Assembly: GCA_900315485.1 (NCBI GenBank)
Contig: OMZI01000026.1
Location: forward strand, 1 to 37,589
Origin: an uncultured Eubacteriales bacterium
GTDB lineage: Bacteria; Bacillota; Clostridia; Peptostreptococcales; Anaerovoracaceae
DNA length: 37,589 nt
Direction: 5' to 3'
Position numbers and translations under genes: made by a program. Each line of letters starts with the position of its first letter. The stretch's first letter is position 1. A model generated the notes under the pieces. The model saw nothing but the letters and a program-made list of their open reading frames with translations. It was not told where the DNA came from and ran no database searches. Shown piece by piece: positions 1 to 7,194 of the stretch.

Positions 1-50
1 AGCAGACTGCTGATGACTGAGAGCTTGCTCTCTGTCTGAGGCTGTCTGCT
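1..50. repeat. Long imperfect inverted repeat at the window edge
   Basis: Outer arms AGCAGAC (1-7) and GTCTGCT (44-50) enclose inner arms GACTGAGAGC (15-24) and GCTCTCTGTC (27-36), which pair with one T-T mismatch around a 2-base loop. No good T tract follows on either side, so a simple terminator is not obvious. It lies downstream of the metalloregulator gene on the minus strand and could be part of a structured RNA or repeat that continues off the left edge. Confidence 0.4.
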
Positions 51-117
51 GTTTACGTTAAGAGGCTGCCACATTTTATCTAAATGCGACAGCCCTATTA
101 ATTTTGCCTGTATTCAG

Positions 118-516
118 TTATTCTTCTTCGAAGTTCTCGATCCTGATATCCGAGTTCGCGTTGACATATTTGCATATAGCAACGTAGGTGTCGTGAGAGA
201 TGACGTGCTCTATCTTGCAGGCATCCTCTTCCGAGGTCTCGGAATCAACACCAAGTATCTCAAGGAAAGCCGTGAGGGCTTTGTGTCTCTCGTAGATCCT
301 GGTAGCGATCTTGCGTCCCGGAGGGGCAAGTGTGATAGGACCGTTCGACTCCATATTGATGTAACCGCTCTCTTTGAGTCTCTTGACTGCATATGAGACA
401 CTCGGCTTGGTGACGCCGAGATGCTTCGCGATGTCTATGGAGCGGATATAACCGTACTTCTCCTCAAGGATTAGCATGGTTTCGAGATAATCTTCTGCTG
501 ACTGTTGTATCTTCAT
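118..516 (-). CDS. DtxR/MntR-family metal-dependent transcriptional regulator
   Basis: A 132-residue protein with the compact two-domain layout of the MntR branch: an N-terminal winged helix (about 1-70) and a metal-binding/dimerisation domain (about 71-132). The opening QQSAEDYLETMLIL and the recognition-helix region LGVTKPSVSYAVKRLKESG are typical of the family. The later segment with EDACKIEHVISHDT carries the Glu/His ligands expected for Mn or Fe. No SH3-like C-terminal domain is present, unlike full-length DtxR/IdeR. The start has an AGGAG site just upstream. It is divergent from rubrerythrin, so it may control itself and/or the rubrerythrin-arginase pair. Whether the metal is Mn or Fe cannot be told from sequence. 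Confidence 0.9.
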   Translation of the reverse strand: MKIQQSAEDYLETMLILEEKYGYIRSIDIAKHLGVTKPSVSYAVKRLKESGYINMESNGPITLAPPGRKIATRIYERHKALTAFLEILGVDSETSEEDACKIEHVISHDTYVAICKYVNANSDIRIENFEEE

Positions 517-547
517 AGCTATCTCCTTTTATTTACCCATTAACCTT

Positions 548-581
548 ATCATACGAAAATTGTTTTAGCAAGGAAACAATT
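548..581 (-). promoter_or_regulatory. Probable regulator promoter with inverted-repeat operator
   Basis: A perfect inverted repeat, AATTGTTT (558-565) and AAACAATT (574-581) separated by 8 bases, sits 42 bases upstream of the DtxR-family start. On the minus strand it lies directly upstream of a -10-like TATGAT (548-553), so it would cover the -35 region. The size and position fit an autoregulatory operator. The sequence is not a recognisable DtxR or MntR consensus, so the assignment is inferred from position. Confidence 0.4.
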
Positions 582-690
582 GGTCGATGGAGCCCATATG
601 CTATAAATGTTAACGATTGTTAGCCGTGAAATCAGTGAACAATGTTTTAATGCGCCTGAGTACATTCATGTATTAAACTGTCGCGTGCGC

Positions 691-720
691 TTGCAAGTCC
701 GAGAATGGCTGTGCTAAACT
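691..720 (+). promoter_or_regulatory. Candidate rubrerythrin promoter
   Basis: TTGCAA (691-696) and TAAACT (715-720) are separated by 18 bases and lie about 75 bases before the rubrerythrin start. The leader that follows has a small inverted repeat, GTGCG (738-742) and CGCAC (757-761), then a strong ribosome site (GAGAGGAG). This is only a moderate match to the sigma-A consensus. Confidence 0.35.
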
Positions 721-793
721 TCATATGTATATGTTGTGTGCGTTCGTATTGCTGAGCGCACATATATTGTAAATAAGAGAGGAGAATAAAGTT

Positions 794-1342
794 ATGGCAA
801 AATGGGTTTGCAGCGTATGCGGATACGTACATGAAGGCGATACACCACCGGAAAGATGTCCACAGTGCAAAGTTCCTGCAGAGAAATTCGTTAAGCAGGA
901 TGAAGATGCTGAGATGACATGGGCTTCCGAGCACGTAGTAGGCGTTGCTCAGGGCGTTGATCCTGAGATCTTCGAGTTCCTGAAGGCTGAGTTCATGGGC
1001 GAGTGCTCCGAGGTTGGTATGTATCTTGCTATGAGCAGAGTTGCTTTCAGAGAAGGATATCCTGAGATCGGCGAGTACTGGAGAAGAGCAGCTTTCGAAG
1101 AGGCTGATCATGCTTCCAGATATGCCGAGATGGTAGGCGAAGTCGTCAGTGACAGCACCAAGAAGAACCTCGAGATGAGAGTTGCTGCTGAGAACGGCGC
1201 TTGCAAGAATAAGACAGCTATGGCCAAGAAGGCTAAGGAGCTCGGACTCGATGCTATCCACGACAGCGTTCACGAGATGGCAAGAGACGAGGCAAGACAC
1301 GGTAAGGCATTTGCTGGCCTCCTTAAGAGATACTTCGGCTAA
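794..1342 (+). CDS. Reverse-type rubrerythrin (NADH peroxidase component)
   Basis: A 182-residue protein with an N-terminal rubredoxin domain (Cys6, Cys9, Cys22, Cys25: CSVCGY and CPQC) followed by a diiron ferritin-like four-helix domain. Iron-ligand motifs are visible as GECSEVGMY, FEEADHA and DEARHG. Classical rubrerythrin has the opposite domain order, so this is the reverse-rubrerythrin type known from Clostridium, which reduces hydrogen peroxide and contributes to oxygen tolerance in the cytoplasm with electrons from NADH via a partner flavoprotein. It has a strong GAGAGGAG ribosome site and is 12 bases upstream of the arginase gene, so the two are probably cotranscribed. The divergent metalloregulator may control it. 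No residue looks lost. Confidence 0.93.
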   Translation: MAKWVCSVCGYVHEGDTPPERCPQCKVPAEKFVKQDEDAEMTWASEHVVGVAQGVDPEIFEFLKAEFMGECSEVGMYLAMSRVAFREGYPEIGEYWRRAAFEEADHASRYAEMVGEVVSDSTKKNLEMRVAAENGACKNKTAMAKKAKELGLDAIHDSVHEMARDEARHGKAFAGLLKRYFG

Positions 1343-1354
1343 TCCAGGGAGAAC

Positions 1355-2269
1355 ATGGACAGACTGAATGACAACAGGAACATCGATATCATAGGCGTTC
1401 AGATCGACTTCGGTGCATCCGAGAAGGGCGTTGCCATGGGTCCGCTGGCCATAAGGTATGCGGGCATCAAGCCGAGACTCAGGGCCATGGGCTACAGCAT
1501 CCATGACAAGGGCGACATCATTCCTCCTGAGGACGGGATGAGTCTCCGCAACATGATCAGGTTCGAGCAGGTCAATGCCACCAATAAGCAGCTGTATGAT
1601 GAGGTCACAGAAACACTTGAGAACGGACGTATCCCGCTCGTGCTCGGCGGTGACCACAGCGTCGCTGCAGGCAGCGTATCAGCAGTTGCGAGACACTATG
1701 CGGATCAGGGCGAGATCGGTATCATATGGATCGATGCCCACGGTGACTGGAACAGCGACAAGTCGACTATAAGCGGCAATATGCACGGGATGCCTTACTC
1801 CGCTGTATGCGGATGGGGACCTGACAGCATGATCGATTTCGGACAGGAGCCGCACTTCGTGCCTACAGCTCACTGCGTTCAGGTCGCCGGCCATGACTTC
1901 GACAGGGCGGAAGCAGACCGCATGAAGGAAGCCGGCATGAATGTCTTCCCGATGCACGAGATAGACAAGCGCGGGATGAACGAGGTCATGAAGGACGCTA
2001 TACGGATAGCAGGAGAGGGAACGGTAGGCATACATCTCAGCTTTGATGTTGATGCCATCACTCCTGAGTATGCTCCGGGAACAGGGACTCCGGTCCCGTT
2101 CGGCATAACGGCAAGAGAAGCATTCCTTGCTGTAGAGATGATAGCCGCATCCGGCAAGCTGATCAGCATGGATCTTGTCGAGGTCAACCCTATACTTGAC
2201 GAGAGAAACAAGACGGGCATCCTGGCATCCGAACTCATCCAGCTGGCATTCGGAAAACAGAATTACTGA
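1355..2269 (+). CDS. rocF: Arginase-family ureohydrolase, probably arginase
   Basis: A 304-residue protein of the Mn-dependent arginase/agmatinase fold, which splits arginine into ornithine and urea. The metal-site motifs are in order: GGDHS, DAHGDWN and SFDVDAITP. The substrate loop SGNMHGMP and the segment APGTGTPVPFG resemble arginases more than agmatinases or formimidoylglutamases, and MDLVEVNP carries the late conserved Glu. The usual DP after the second Asp motif is TP here, a mild departure. It starts 12 bases after rubrerythrin with GGGAG close to the ATG. No other arginine-catabolic gene is in the window. Agmatinase remains possible. Confidence 0.82.
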   Translation: MDRLNDNRNIDIIGVQIDFGASEKGVAMGPLAIRYAGIKPRLRAMGYSIHDKGDIIPPEDGMSLRNMIRFEQVNATNKQLYDEVTETLENGRIPLVLGGDHSVAAGSVSAVARHYADQGEIGIIWIDAHGDWNSDKSTISGNMHGMPYSAVCGWGPDSMIDFGQEPHFVPTAHCVQVAGHDFDRAEADRMKEAGMNVFPMHEIDKRGMNEVMKDAIRIAGEGTVGIHLSFDVDAITPEYAPGTGTPVPFGITAREAFLAVEMIAASGKLISMDLVEVNPILDERNKTGILASELIQLAFGKQNY

Positions 2270-2361
2270 TAATTTTCTGTCACATTCAAAAAAGAACAAG
2301 CAAGTGCAATCGCTCATGCAGATCACTCAGGTGAGCTGTGGTGACGATAATAATGCAGATG

Positions 2362-2405
2362 ACAACGGTTACTGCCGTAATAAGGCGGCGGTACCGTTGT
2401 TTTTC
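2362..2405 (+). terminator. Rho-independent terminator after arginase
   Basis: ACAACGGT (from 2362) pairs with ACCGTTGT (ending 2400), and the inner CTGCCG pairs with CGGCGG, giving a stem of about 15 pairs with one bulge and a short loop. A run of T (2400-2404) follows directly. It separates the rubrerythrin-arginase unit from nrdD. Confidence 0.85.
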
Positions 2406-2536
2406 TGTGAGGTTCAGGGATAAAGGGCAGGGACCCTTCAGGCAAAAATACAATAACAGAATTATCGTATTTTTGAAATGGTGAAGTTTTCACCCTTATA
2501 AACGCTGTGTTCAAAAATGAATACTTCAAAAAAGCG

Positions 2537-2584
2537 CTACAACATATTGACACATTTTAGGACCGCGACTACAATATGTAGTGT
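2537..2584 (+). promoter_or_regulatory. nrdD promoter overlaid by two NrdR boxes
   Basis: TTGACA (2547-2552), a 17-base spacer and TACAAT (2570-2575) form a near-consensus sigma-A promoter. Two 16-base sites resembling the NrdR consensus (core CAATATATTG) overlap it. Box 1 at 2537-2552 has core CAACATATTG (9 of 10) and covers the -35. Box 2 at 2569-2584 has core CAATATGTAG (8 of 10) with the TGT flank and covers the -10. Their starts are 32 bases apart, about three helical turns, as is usual for tandem NrdR boxes. NrdR is the ATP/dATP-sensing repressor of ribonucleotide reductase genes. The nrdR gene is not in the window. Confidence 0.8.
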
Positions 2585-2716
2585 TCGGAGCGGAATGCAG
2601 ACGCTTGATGTACGTCTTTTGTGACTCCGGACAAAAGAACCAGACTAAAATACAACGTTTCGTATAGAAAGAAACAAAGAACAAAAAAGAACGAAGAAGA
2701 GAAGGAAGAACAGATT

Positions 2717-4993
2717 ATGAACACTATCATCAAACGTGACGGGAAAGAAGTAAAATTCGACGAGTCCAAGATCTTTAACGCTATATATGCTGCCAACAAG
2801 GCGGTAGACGGCGAGAAGATGACTAGCATCGATTTTACCTATCTGACCAAGAAAGTTGTTGAGCAGCTGGAAGGAGAGACCTGCACAGTAGAGCAGGTAC
2901 AGGATATCGTAGAGCAGATGCTCATAAAGTATGACTATGAGAAGACCGCAAAGGCTTACATTCTCTACCGTGCTGAGCATGCCAAGATCAGAGAGGCTGA
3001 GTCCGATCTGATGAACATCTATAACGAGCTCACATATTCATATTCGAAAGACGCAGACATCAAGAGAGAGAATGCCAACATCGACGGCGATACTTCGATG
3101 GGAACCATGCTCAAGTACGGTTCCGAGGGCGCTAAATATTTCGTAGATAATTATGTTCTTCCTAAAGATATAGCCAAAGCACACATCAACGGTGACATCC
3201 ACATCCACGACAAGGATTTCTACATGCTCACCGAGACATGCTGCCAGATCGACCTGATCAAGCTGTTCAAGGACGGCTTCTGCACAGGTCACGGATATCT
3301 GAGAGAGCCTCAGTCGATCATGAGCTACGCTTCACTCGCATGCATCGCTATTCAGGCTAACCAGAACGAGATGCACGGCGGACAGTCAGTTCCTAATTTC
3401 GACTATTCCATGGCTCCGGGCGTTGCAAGAACATACATCAAGGAGTACTTCTCCGCACTGACTGAGATCATCGCTGCAAAGCTCGACGTTCCTTATGCAA
3501 GCGCAAAGGGCATCTGCGAGAAGATCAGGGCAGAGGCACCGGCTCCGACTATCAGCAACACAAGGACATACGGAGACAAGCTCGGAAAGTGGTATGACCA
3601 GGCTGACAACAAGTTCGGCATCGACAAGGATGTCCTGATCCACTGCAACGAGCAGGCAGGCGAGGCTGCATGGGCAAGAACCGACAAGATGACCTACCAG
3701 GCAATGGAGGCTCTTATCCACAACCTCAATACAATGAATTCAAGAGCAGGAGCTCAGGTTCCGTTCAGTTCAGTCAACTTCGGAACAGATACATCCCCTG
3801 AGGGACGTATGGTCATCAAGAACTTCCTGCTTGCAACCGAGGCCGGCCTCGGAAACGGCGAGACACCTATCTTCCCTGTATCGATCTTCAAGGTCAAGGA
3901 AGGCATCAACTTCAACGAGGGAGATCCTAACTATGATCTCTTCAAGCTGGCAATAAGATGCAGTGCCAAAAGGCTGTTCCCTAACTTCAGCTTCCTTGAT
4001 GCACCGTTCAACAAGAAGTTCTACAGAGAAGGCGACTACAATACAGAAGTTGCTTACATGGGATGCCGTACAAGAGTTATGGCTAACAGCCATGATCCAA
4101 GCAAGGCTGTAGTATGCGGAAGAGGAAACCTCTCGTTCACATCGATCAACCTGCCTAGACTCGGAATCGAATCGAACAGAGACTTTGATGTTTTCTACAA
4201 GAAGCTCGACAACATGCTTGATCTGGTATCGAGACAGCTCCTGCACAGATTCAGGATCCAGTGCAGCAAGAAGGGCCGCAACTATCCGTTCCTGATGGGA
4301 CAGGGCATCTGGATCGATTCAGACAACCTCGGACCTGATGACAGCGTAGAGGAGGTCCTCAAGCACGGAACACTTTCGATCGGATTCATCGGACTCGCTG
4401 AGACAATGAAGGCTCTTACCGGCAAGCATCACGGCGAGAGTGAGGAATCAAGAAAGAAAGCTTTCGAGATCATCAAGCACATGAGAGAGTTCTGCGATAA
4501 GAAGAGCGTTGAGACAGGCCTCAACTTCACACTCCTGGCTACACCGGCTGAGGGACTGTCGGGAAGATTCGTCAAGATCGACAGAGAGAAGTACGGCAAG
4601 ATCGAGGGCGTTACAGACAGAGCTTACTACACTAACTCATTCCATGTTCCTGTATACTATCCGATCGGTGCGTTTGAGAAGCTCGATATCGAGGCTCCTT
4701 ACCACGAGCTGACCAATGCAGGCCACATCAGCTACGTAGAGCTCGACGGCGATACAGCCAAGAACCCTGAAGCTTTCGAGGCTGTTATCAGACACATGCA
4801 GAAGGTCGGCATCGGATACGGCTCAGTCAACCACCCTGTTGACAGAGACCCTGTATGCGGATACACAGGCGTTATCGATGATGTATGCCCGAGATGCGGC
4901 AGAAGAGAAGGCGAGCCTGTAACCATCGAGAGACTCAATGAGCTCAGGATGAAATTCCCTAGCGTTCCTGTACCTTGCGACTGCATCCACTAG
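2717..4993 (+). CDS. nrdD: Class III (anaerobic) ribonucleotide reductase, catalytic chain lacking its glycyl-radical domain
   Basis: A 758-residue enzyme that reduces ribonucleoside triphosphates to deoxy forms without oxygen. Residues about 1-95 are an ATP-cone allosteric domain (IIKRDGKEVKFDESKI), followed by the ten-stranded glycyl-radical barrel. Cys175/176 (ETCCQID) and Cys450 (YMGCRT, the likely thiyl-radical cysteine) are in place. Near the end, DPVCGYTG and CPRCGRR (Cys714, 724, 727) are the zinc-site cysteines, perhaps completed by Cys754 or Cys756. The chain then stops at CDCIH. The canonical C-terminal RxTGYL radical loop is absent; it is encoded separately at 5116-5277. The start was chosen at the ATG with GGAAG upstream, where homology begins. 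An in-frame extension back to 2621 is leader. Confidence 0.93.
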   Translation: MNTIIKRDGKEVKFDESKIFNAIYAANKAVDGEKMTSIDFTYLTKKVVEQLEGETCTVEQVQDIVEQMLIKYDYEKTAKAYILYRAEHAKIREAESDLMNIYNELTYSYSKDADIKRENANIDGDTSMGTMLKYGSEGAKYFVDNYVLPKDIAKAHINGDIHIHDKDFYMLTETCCQIDLIKLFKDGFCTGHGYLREPQSIMSYASLACIAIQANQNEMHGGQSVPNFDYSMAPGVARTYIKEYFSALTEIIAAKLDVPYASAKGICEKIRAEAPAPTISNTRTYGDKLGKWYDQADNKFGIDKDVLIHCNEQAGEAAWARTDKMTYQAMEALIHNLNTMNSRAGAQVPFSSVNFGTDTSPEGRMVIKNFLLATEAGLGNGETPIFPVSIFKVKEGINFNEGDPNYDLFKLAIRCSAKRLFPNFSFLDAPFNKKFYREGDYNTEVAYMGCRTRVMANSHDPSKAVVCGRGNLSFTSINLPRLGIESNRDFDVFYKKLDNMLDLVSRQLLHRFRIQCSKKGRNYPFLMGQGIWIDSDNLGPDDSVEEVLKHGTLSIGFIGLAETMKALTGKHHGESEESRKKAFEIIKHMREFCDKKSVETGLNFTLLATPAEGLSGRFVKIDREKYGKIEGVTDRAYYTNSFHVPVYYPIGAFEKLDIEAPYHELTNAGHISYVELDGDTAKNPEAFEAVIRHMQKVGIGYGSVNHPVDRDPVCGYTGVIDDVCPRCGRREGEPVTIERLNELRMKFPSVPVPCDCIH

Positions 4994-5000
4994 GATGCAG
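4981..5000 (+). other. Perfect hairpin centred on the nrdD stop codon
   Basis: CTGCATCC (4981-4988) and GGATGCAG (4993-5000) pair perfectly around the loop ACTA. The TAG stop (4991-4993) therefore spans the loop and the first base of the right arm. No T tract follows, so it is not an intrinsic terminator. It could be an RNA-stability or processing element separating nrdD from the small downstream gene. Confidence 0.55.
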
Positions 5001-5080
5001 CCGGCACAAGATACAGTACCGCTCAGCAAAAAATACAACAACATACACAGAATTGACTTCATATACTATCGGCAAAGGTT

Positions 5081-5086
5081 TATAAT
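5081..5086 (+). promoter_or_regulatory. Possible -10 element ahead of the glycyl-radical ORF
   Basis: A perfect TATAAT lies 30 bases before the small ORF. The nearest good -35 (TTGACT, 5053-5058) is 22 bases away, too far for a standard promoter, and the correctly spaced hexamer TTCATA (5058-5063) is poor. A separate promoter for the small gene is possible but weakly supported. Confidence 0.25.
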
Positions 5087-5115
5087 GGAGAGGTGGAATT
5101 AACGGAGGTAGAGAG

Positions 5116-5277
5116 ATGAACAATAAGGTCGTTAAGAACGTAAACGGACAGGTTGGCGAAGGCGTAGGATTCGAGAGAATCAGAAGAATCACAGGATATC
5201 TCGTAGGAACACTCGACAGATTCAACAACGGCAAGAGAGCTGAAGTAGAAGACAGAGTTAAGCACGGCCTGAGATAA
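5116..5277 (+). CDS. Stand-alone glycyl-radical domain of class III ribonucleotide reductase
   Basis: A 53-residue ORF whose residues about 12-50 are the C-terminal glycyl-radical domain of NrdD. RRITGYLVGTLDRFNNGK carries the radical glycine (Gly27), and the conserved tail RAEVEDRVKH follows. It has a strong GGAGG site 7 bases before the ATG. It lies 122 bases after the nrdD stop and in a different frame, so neither readthrough nor a single-base error would rejoin the two. The upstream NrdD ends without this motif, and the activase gene nrdG is next, so it almost certainly supplies the radical in trans to the barrel. Stand-alone glycyl-radical domains are known for pyruvate formate-lyase (GrcA/YfiD), but the motif here is of NrdD type. 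A terminator follows the stop by 21 bases. Confidence 0.9.
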   Translation: MNNKVVKNVNGQVGEGVGFERIRRITGYLVGTLDRFNNGKRAEVEDRVKHGLR

Positions 5278-5298
5278 TAGACCGAAGAATGTTGACCG

Positions 5299-5333
5299 GT
5301 GTGGGCAGGGCAGTTCCTGCCCGCACTTTTTTT
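5299..5333 (+). terminator. Rho-independent terminator between the glycyl-radical ORF and nrdG
   Basis: GTGTGGGCAGG (5299-5309) pairs with CCTGCCCGCAC (5316-5326) through 11 pairs including one G-T. The loop is 6 bases and seven T follow. It ends the nrdD transcript before nrdG, so nrdG must rely on partial readthrough or its own promoter. Confidence 0.92.
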
Positions 5334-5402
5334 AGAAGCAGATGCCGTGGCGGTCATTTTCCGGACCGGGAAACGCGGGATCAGCAGGAGCACTTAACAG
5401 AG

Positions 5403-5990
5403 ATGGAAGATAACAGCAGACCTGAAGAAAATGAAAAAAAGAAAGACGGGATGACCCTGAGAGTATGCGGTATAGAGCCTGAGTCCATAGTAGACGGCCC
5501 GGGCTTCAGATATGTACTGTTCGTACAGGGGTGCCCGCATCACTGCCATGGCTGCCACAATCCTGAGTCATGGGATCCTAAAGCGGGATTTGACATGACG
5601 ACAGGAGAGGTATTTGCCGAGATCATGGAGAATCCTTACCTGAGAGGCGTGACATTCTCGGGAGGAGAACCATTTGAGCAGGTGCCTGCTTTGCTCGAGC
5701 TGGCTAAAATGTGCAGAGAGGCAGGGCTGTCTCTTATGAGCTACAGCGGATACACGCTGGATGAGCTGGAGGCAAGACATGATCCGGATACCGACGAGCT
5801 GCTCGGCATGCTGGATGTGCTTGTTGACGGCAGATATGATGAAAAACTGCGCAATCTGACGCTTATATACTGCGGATCAGAGAACCAGCGTGTAATAGAC
5901 ATGAGAAAGACCCGCAAGGCAAGGACTGAAGGCGACCACGGTATAGTCATTCCGTATAAGTCATCGTTTGATGTTGATATAGAGATATGA
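5403..5990 (+). CDS. nrdG: Anaerobic ribonucleotide reductase activating protein (radical SAM)
   Basis: A 195-residue radical-SAM activase that uses a 4Fe-4S cluster and S-adenosylmethionine to form the glycyl radical. The cluster motif CxxxCxxC is GCPHHCHGC (Cys44, Cys48, Cys51), preceded by ESIVDGPGFRYVLFVQ, which is typical of NrdG. TFSGGEPFEQ is the SAM-binding GGE motif. The start is uncertain. ATG 5403 has GGAG 12 bases upstream; ATG 5451 (MTLRVCG) is where homology begins. The frame continues back to 5289, but that part overlaps the terminator and is unlikely to be translated. Its substrate here should be Gly27 of the separate 53-residue protein. The stop overlaps the next start by ATGA. 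Confidence 0.92.
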   Translation: MEDNSRPEENEKKKDGMTLRVCGIEPESIVDGPGFRYVLFVQGCPHHCHGCHNPESWDPKAGFDMTTGEVFAEIMENPYLRGVTFSGGEPFEQVPALLELAKMCREAGLSLMSYSGYTLDELEARHDPDTDELLGMLDVLVDGRYDEKLRNLTLIYCGSENQRVIDMRKTRKARTEGDHGIVIPYKSSFDVDIEI

Positions 5991-7174
5991 AACTTGAACT
6001 CGTCGCGACTGCGACTTTCGGCCTTGAGGCGGTTGTGCGCCGCGAGATAGAGGCCCTCGGTTACAAGATAATAAAGACAGAGGACGGCCGCGTAACATAC
6101 CTTGGCGACGAGAGAGCGATAGCCAGGTCCAATCTGTGGCTGAGATCAGCTGACAGGGTGTATGTCCGCATGGGTGAATTCAGAGCGGAGACCTTTGAAG
6201 AGCTGTTCCAGCAGACCAGAGCTCTTCCGTGGGAGGATATCATTCCTGCTGACGGAAGATTTCCTGTGGTCGGCACGAGTGTAAAGTCTGCTTTACATAG
6301 TGTGCCTGCATGCCAGAGCATAGTCAACAAGGCTGTAGCTGAAAGGTTGGGCGAATTCTACTGCATGGAAAGGCTGCCTGAGACCGGGGCGATGTACAGG
6401 ATCAGGTTCGCAGCAAACAAGGACAGATTCCTGCTGCTGATGGATACGAGCGGTGACGGTCTTCACAAGAGAGGATACAGGGTGCAGGATGTAGCGGCCC
6501 CGATGAAGGAAACCCTCGCAGCAGCACTGGTGCAGCTCAGTTTCTACAACAAGGACAGGATCCTCGTCGACACATGCTGTGGATCGGGAACAATACTTCT
6601 CGAGGCTGCGATGATAGCACGCAATATAGCACCCGGCCTCAGCCGGAATTTTGCCTCTGAGGAATGGGATATAGTGCCGAAGGATATCTGGAAGGACGAG
6701 AAGAAAAAGGCGTATGAGGCGGCGGATTTTGACTCTGAACTCAGCATCACCGGCATGGATATAGACAGACGCGCAGTTAAAGCGGCTAAGGAGAATGCGG
6801 AAGAGGCAGGCCTTGCGGACGACATGGATATTGTCTGCATGGACATGACAAAATGGGAACCCGGCGCAGGGATACCGAAGGGCGCCTCGGCTGATGATCA
6901 CGGAGTCGTGATCTCGAATCTCCCGTATGGAGTGAGGATCGGAGACAGCAAGGCCAATCAGAAGATCTATGAACATTTTGGCAGACTTATGAAGGATTAT
7001 CCGAACTGGTCGTTTTTCCTGATAACTTCTGACAAGGCTCTCGAGAAGGAGATAGAGAAAATCACCGGAAGGAAGGCTGACAGGAGGCGCAAGCTGTACA
7101 ACGGCATGATAGAGACGCAATTCTATCAGTATCACGGTGCGAGACCTGCGAAGAAGGACGGCGGGGCCGTGTGA
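5987..7174 (+). CDS. THUMP-domain rRNA guanine-N2 methyltransferase, RlmL-like
   Basis: A 395-residue class I SAM-dependent methyltransferase resembling the N-terminal half of E. coli RlmL and its stand-alone Bacillota relatives. An N-terminal ferredoxin-like/THUMP region (about 1-155) opens with LVATATFGLEAVVRREIEALG. DTCCGSGTILLEAAMIA is the SAM-binding motif I, GMDIDRRAVKAAKENA is motif II, and NLPYGVRIGD is the NPPY-type catalytic motif in the NLPYG form used by guanine-N2 enzymes. The likely role is methylation of a 23S rRNA guanine. It overlaps nrdG by four bases (ATGA), so the two are translationally coupled although unrelated in function. Confidence 0.88.
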   Translation: MKLELVATATFGLEAVVRREIEALGYKIIKTEDGRVTYLGDERAIARSNLWLRSADRVYVRMGEFRAETFEELFQQTRALPWEDIIPADGRFPVVGTSVKSALHSVPACQSIVNKAVAERLGEFYCMERLPETGAMYRIRFAANKDRFLLLMDTSGDGLHKRGYRVQDVAAPMKETLAAALVQLSFYNKDRILVDTCCGSGTILLEAAMIARNIAPGLSRNFASEEWDIVPKDIWKDEKKKAYEAADFDSELSITGMDIDRRAVKAAKENAEEAGLADDMDIVCMDMTKWEPGAGIPKGASADDHGVVISNLPYGVRIGDSKANQKIYEHFGRLMKDYPNWSFFLITSDKALEKEIEKITGRKADRRRKLYNGMIETQFYQYHGARPAKKDGGAV

Positions 7175-7194
7175 AGCCTTTCGATGAAGGAAAG

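Larger units (their letters stand above)
2270..2716. other. Intergenic region between arginase and nrdD
   Basis: 447 bases without a supported gene. It holds, in order, the arginase terminator (2362-2405), a low-GC hairpin with arms CAAAAATAC (2443-2451) and GTATTTTTG (2467-2475), a short perfect repeat GGTGAA-GTT-TTCACC (2480-2494), and the nrdD promoter with two NrdR boxes (2537-2584). After these comes an adenine-rich leader of about 130 bases up to the nrdD ATG. The open frame extending upstream of 2717 lies in this leader and is not supported as coding. Confidence 0.6.

Noticed and set aside
647-1657. 336-codon open frame on the minus strand
   Set aside because: It lies antisense to rubrerythrin and arginase, which have clear family motifs; the frame is a by-product of their codon use.
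4991-5115. Readthrough or frameshift joining nrdD to the glycyl-radical ORF
   Set aside because: Readthrough of TAG meets TGA after about 20 codons; the small ORF is in another frame, has its own ribosome site, and is separated by 122 non-coding bases.
5289-5402. N-terminal extension of nrdG
   Set aside because: The extension covers the terminator hairpin, has no similarity to NrdG and lacks a ribosome site.
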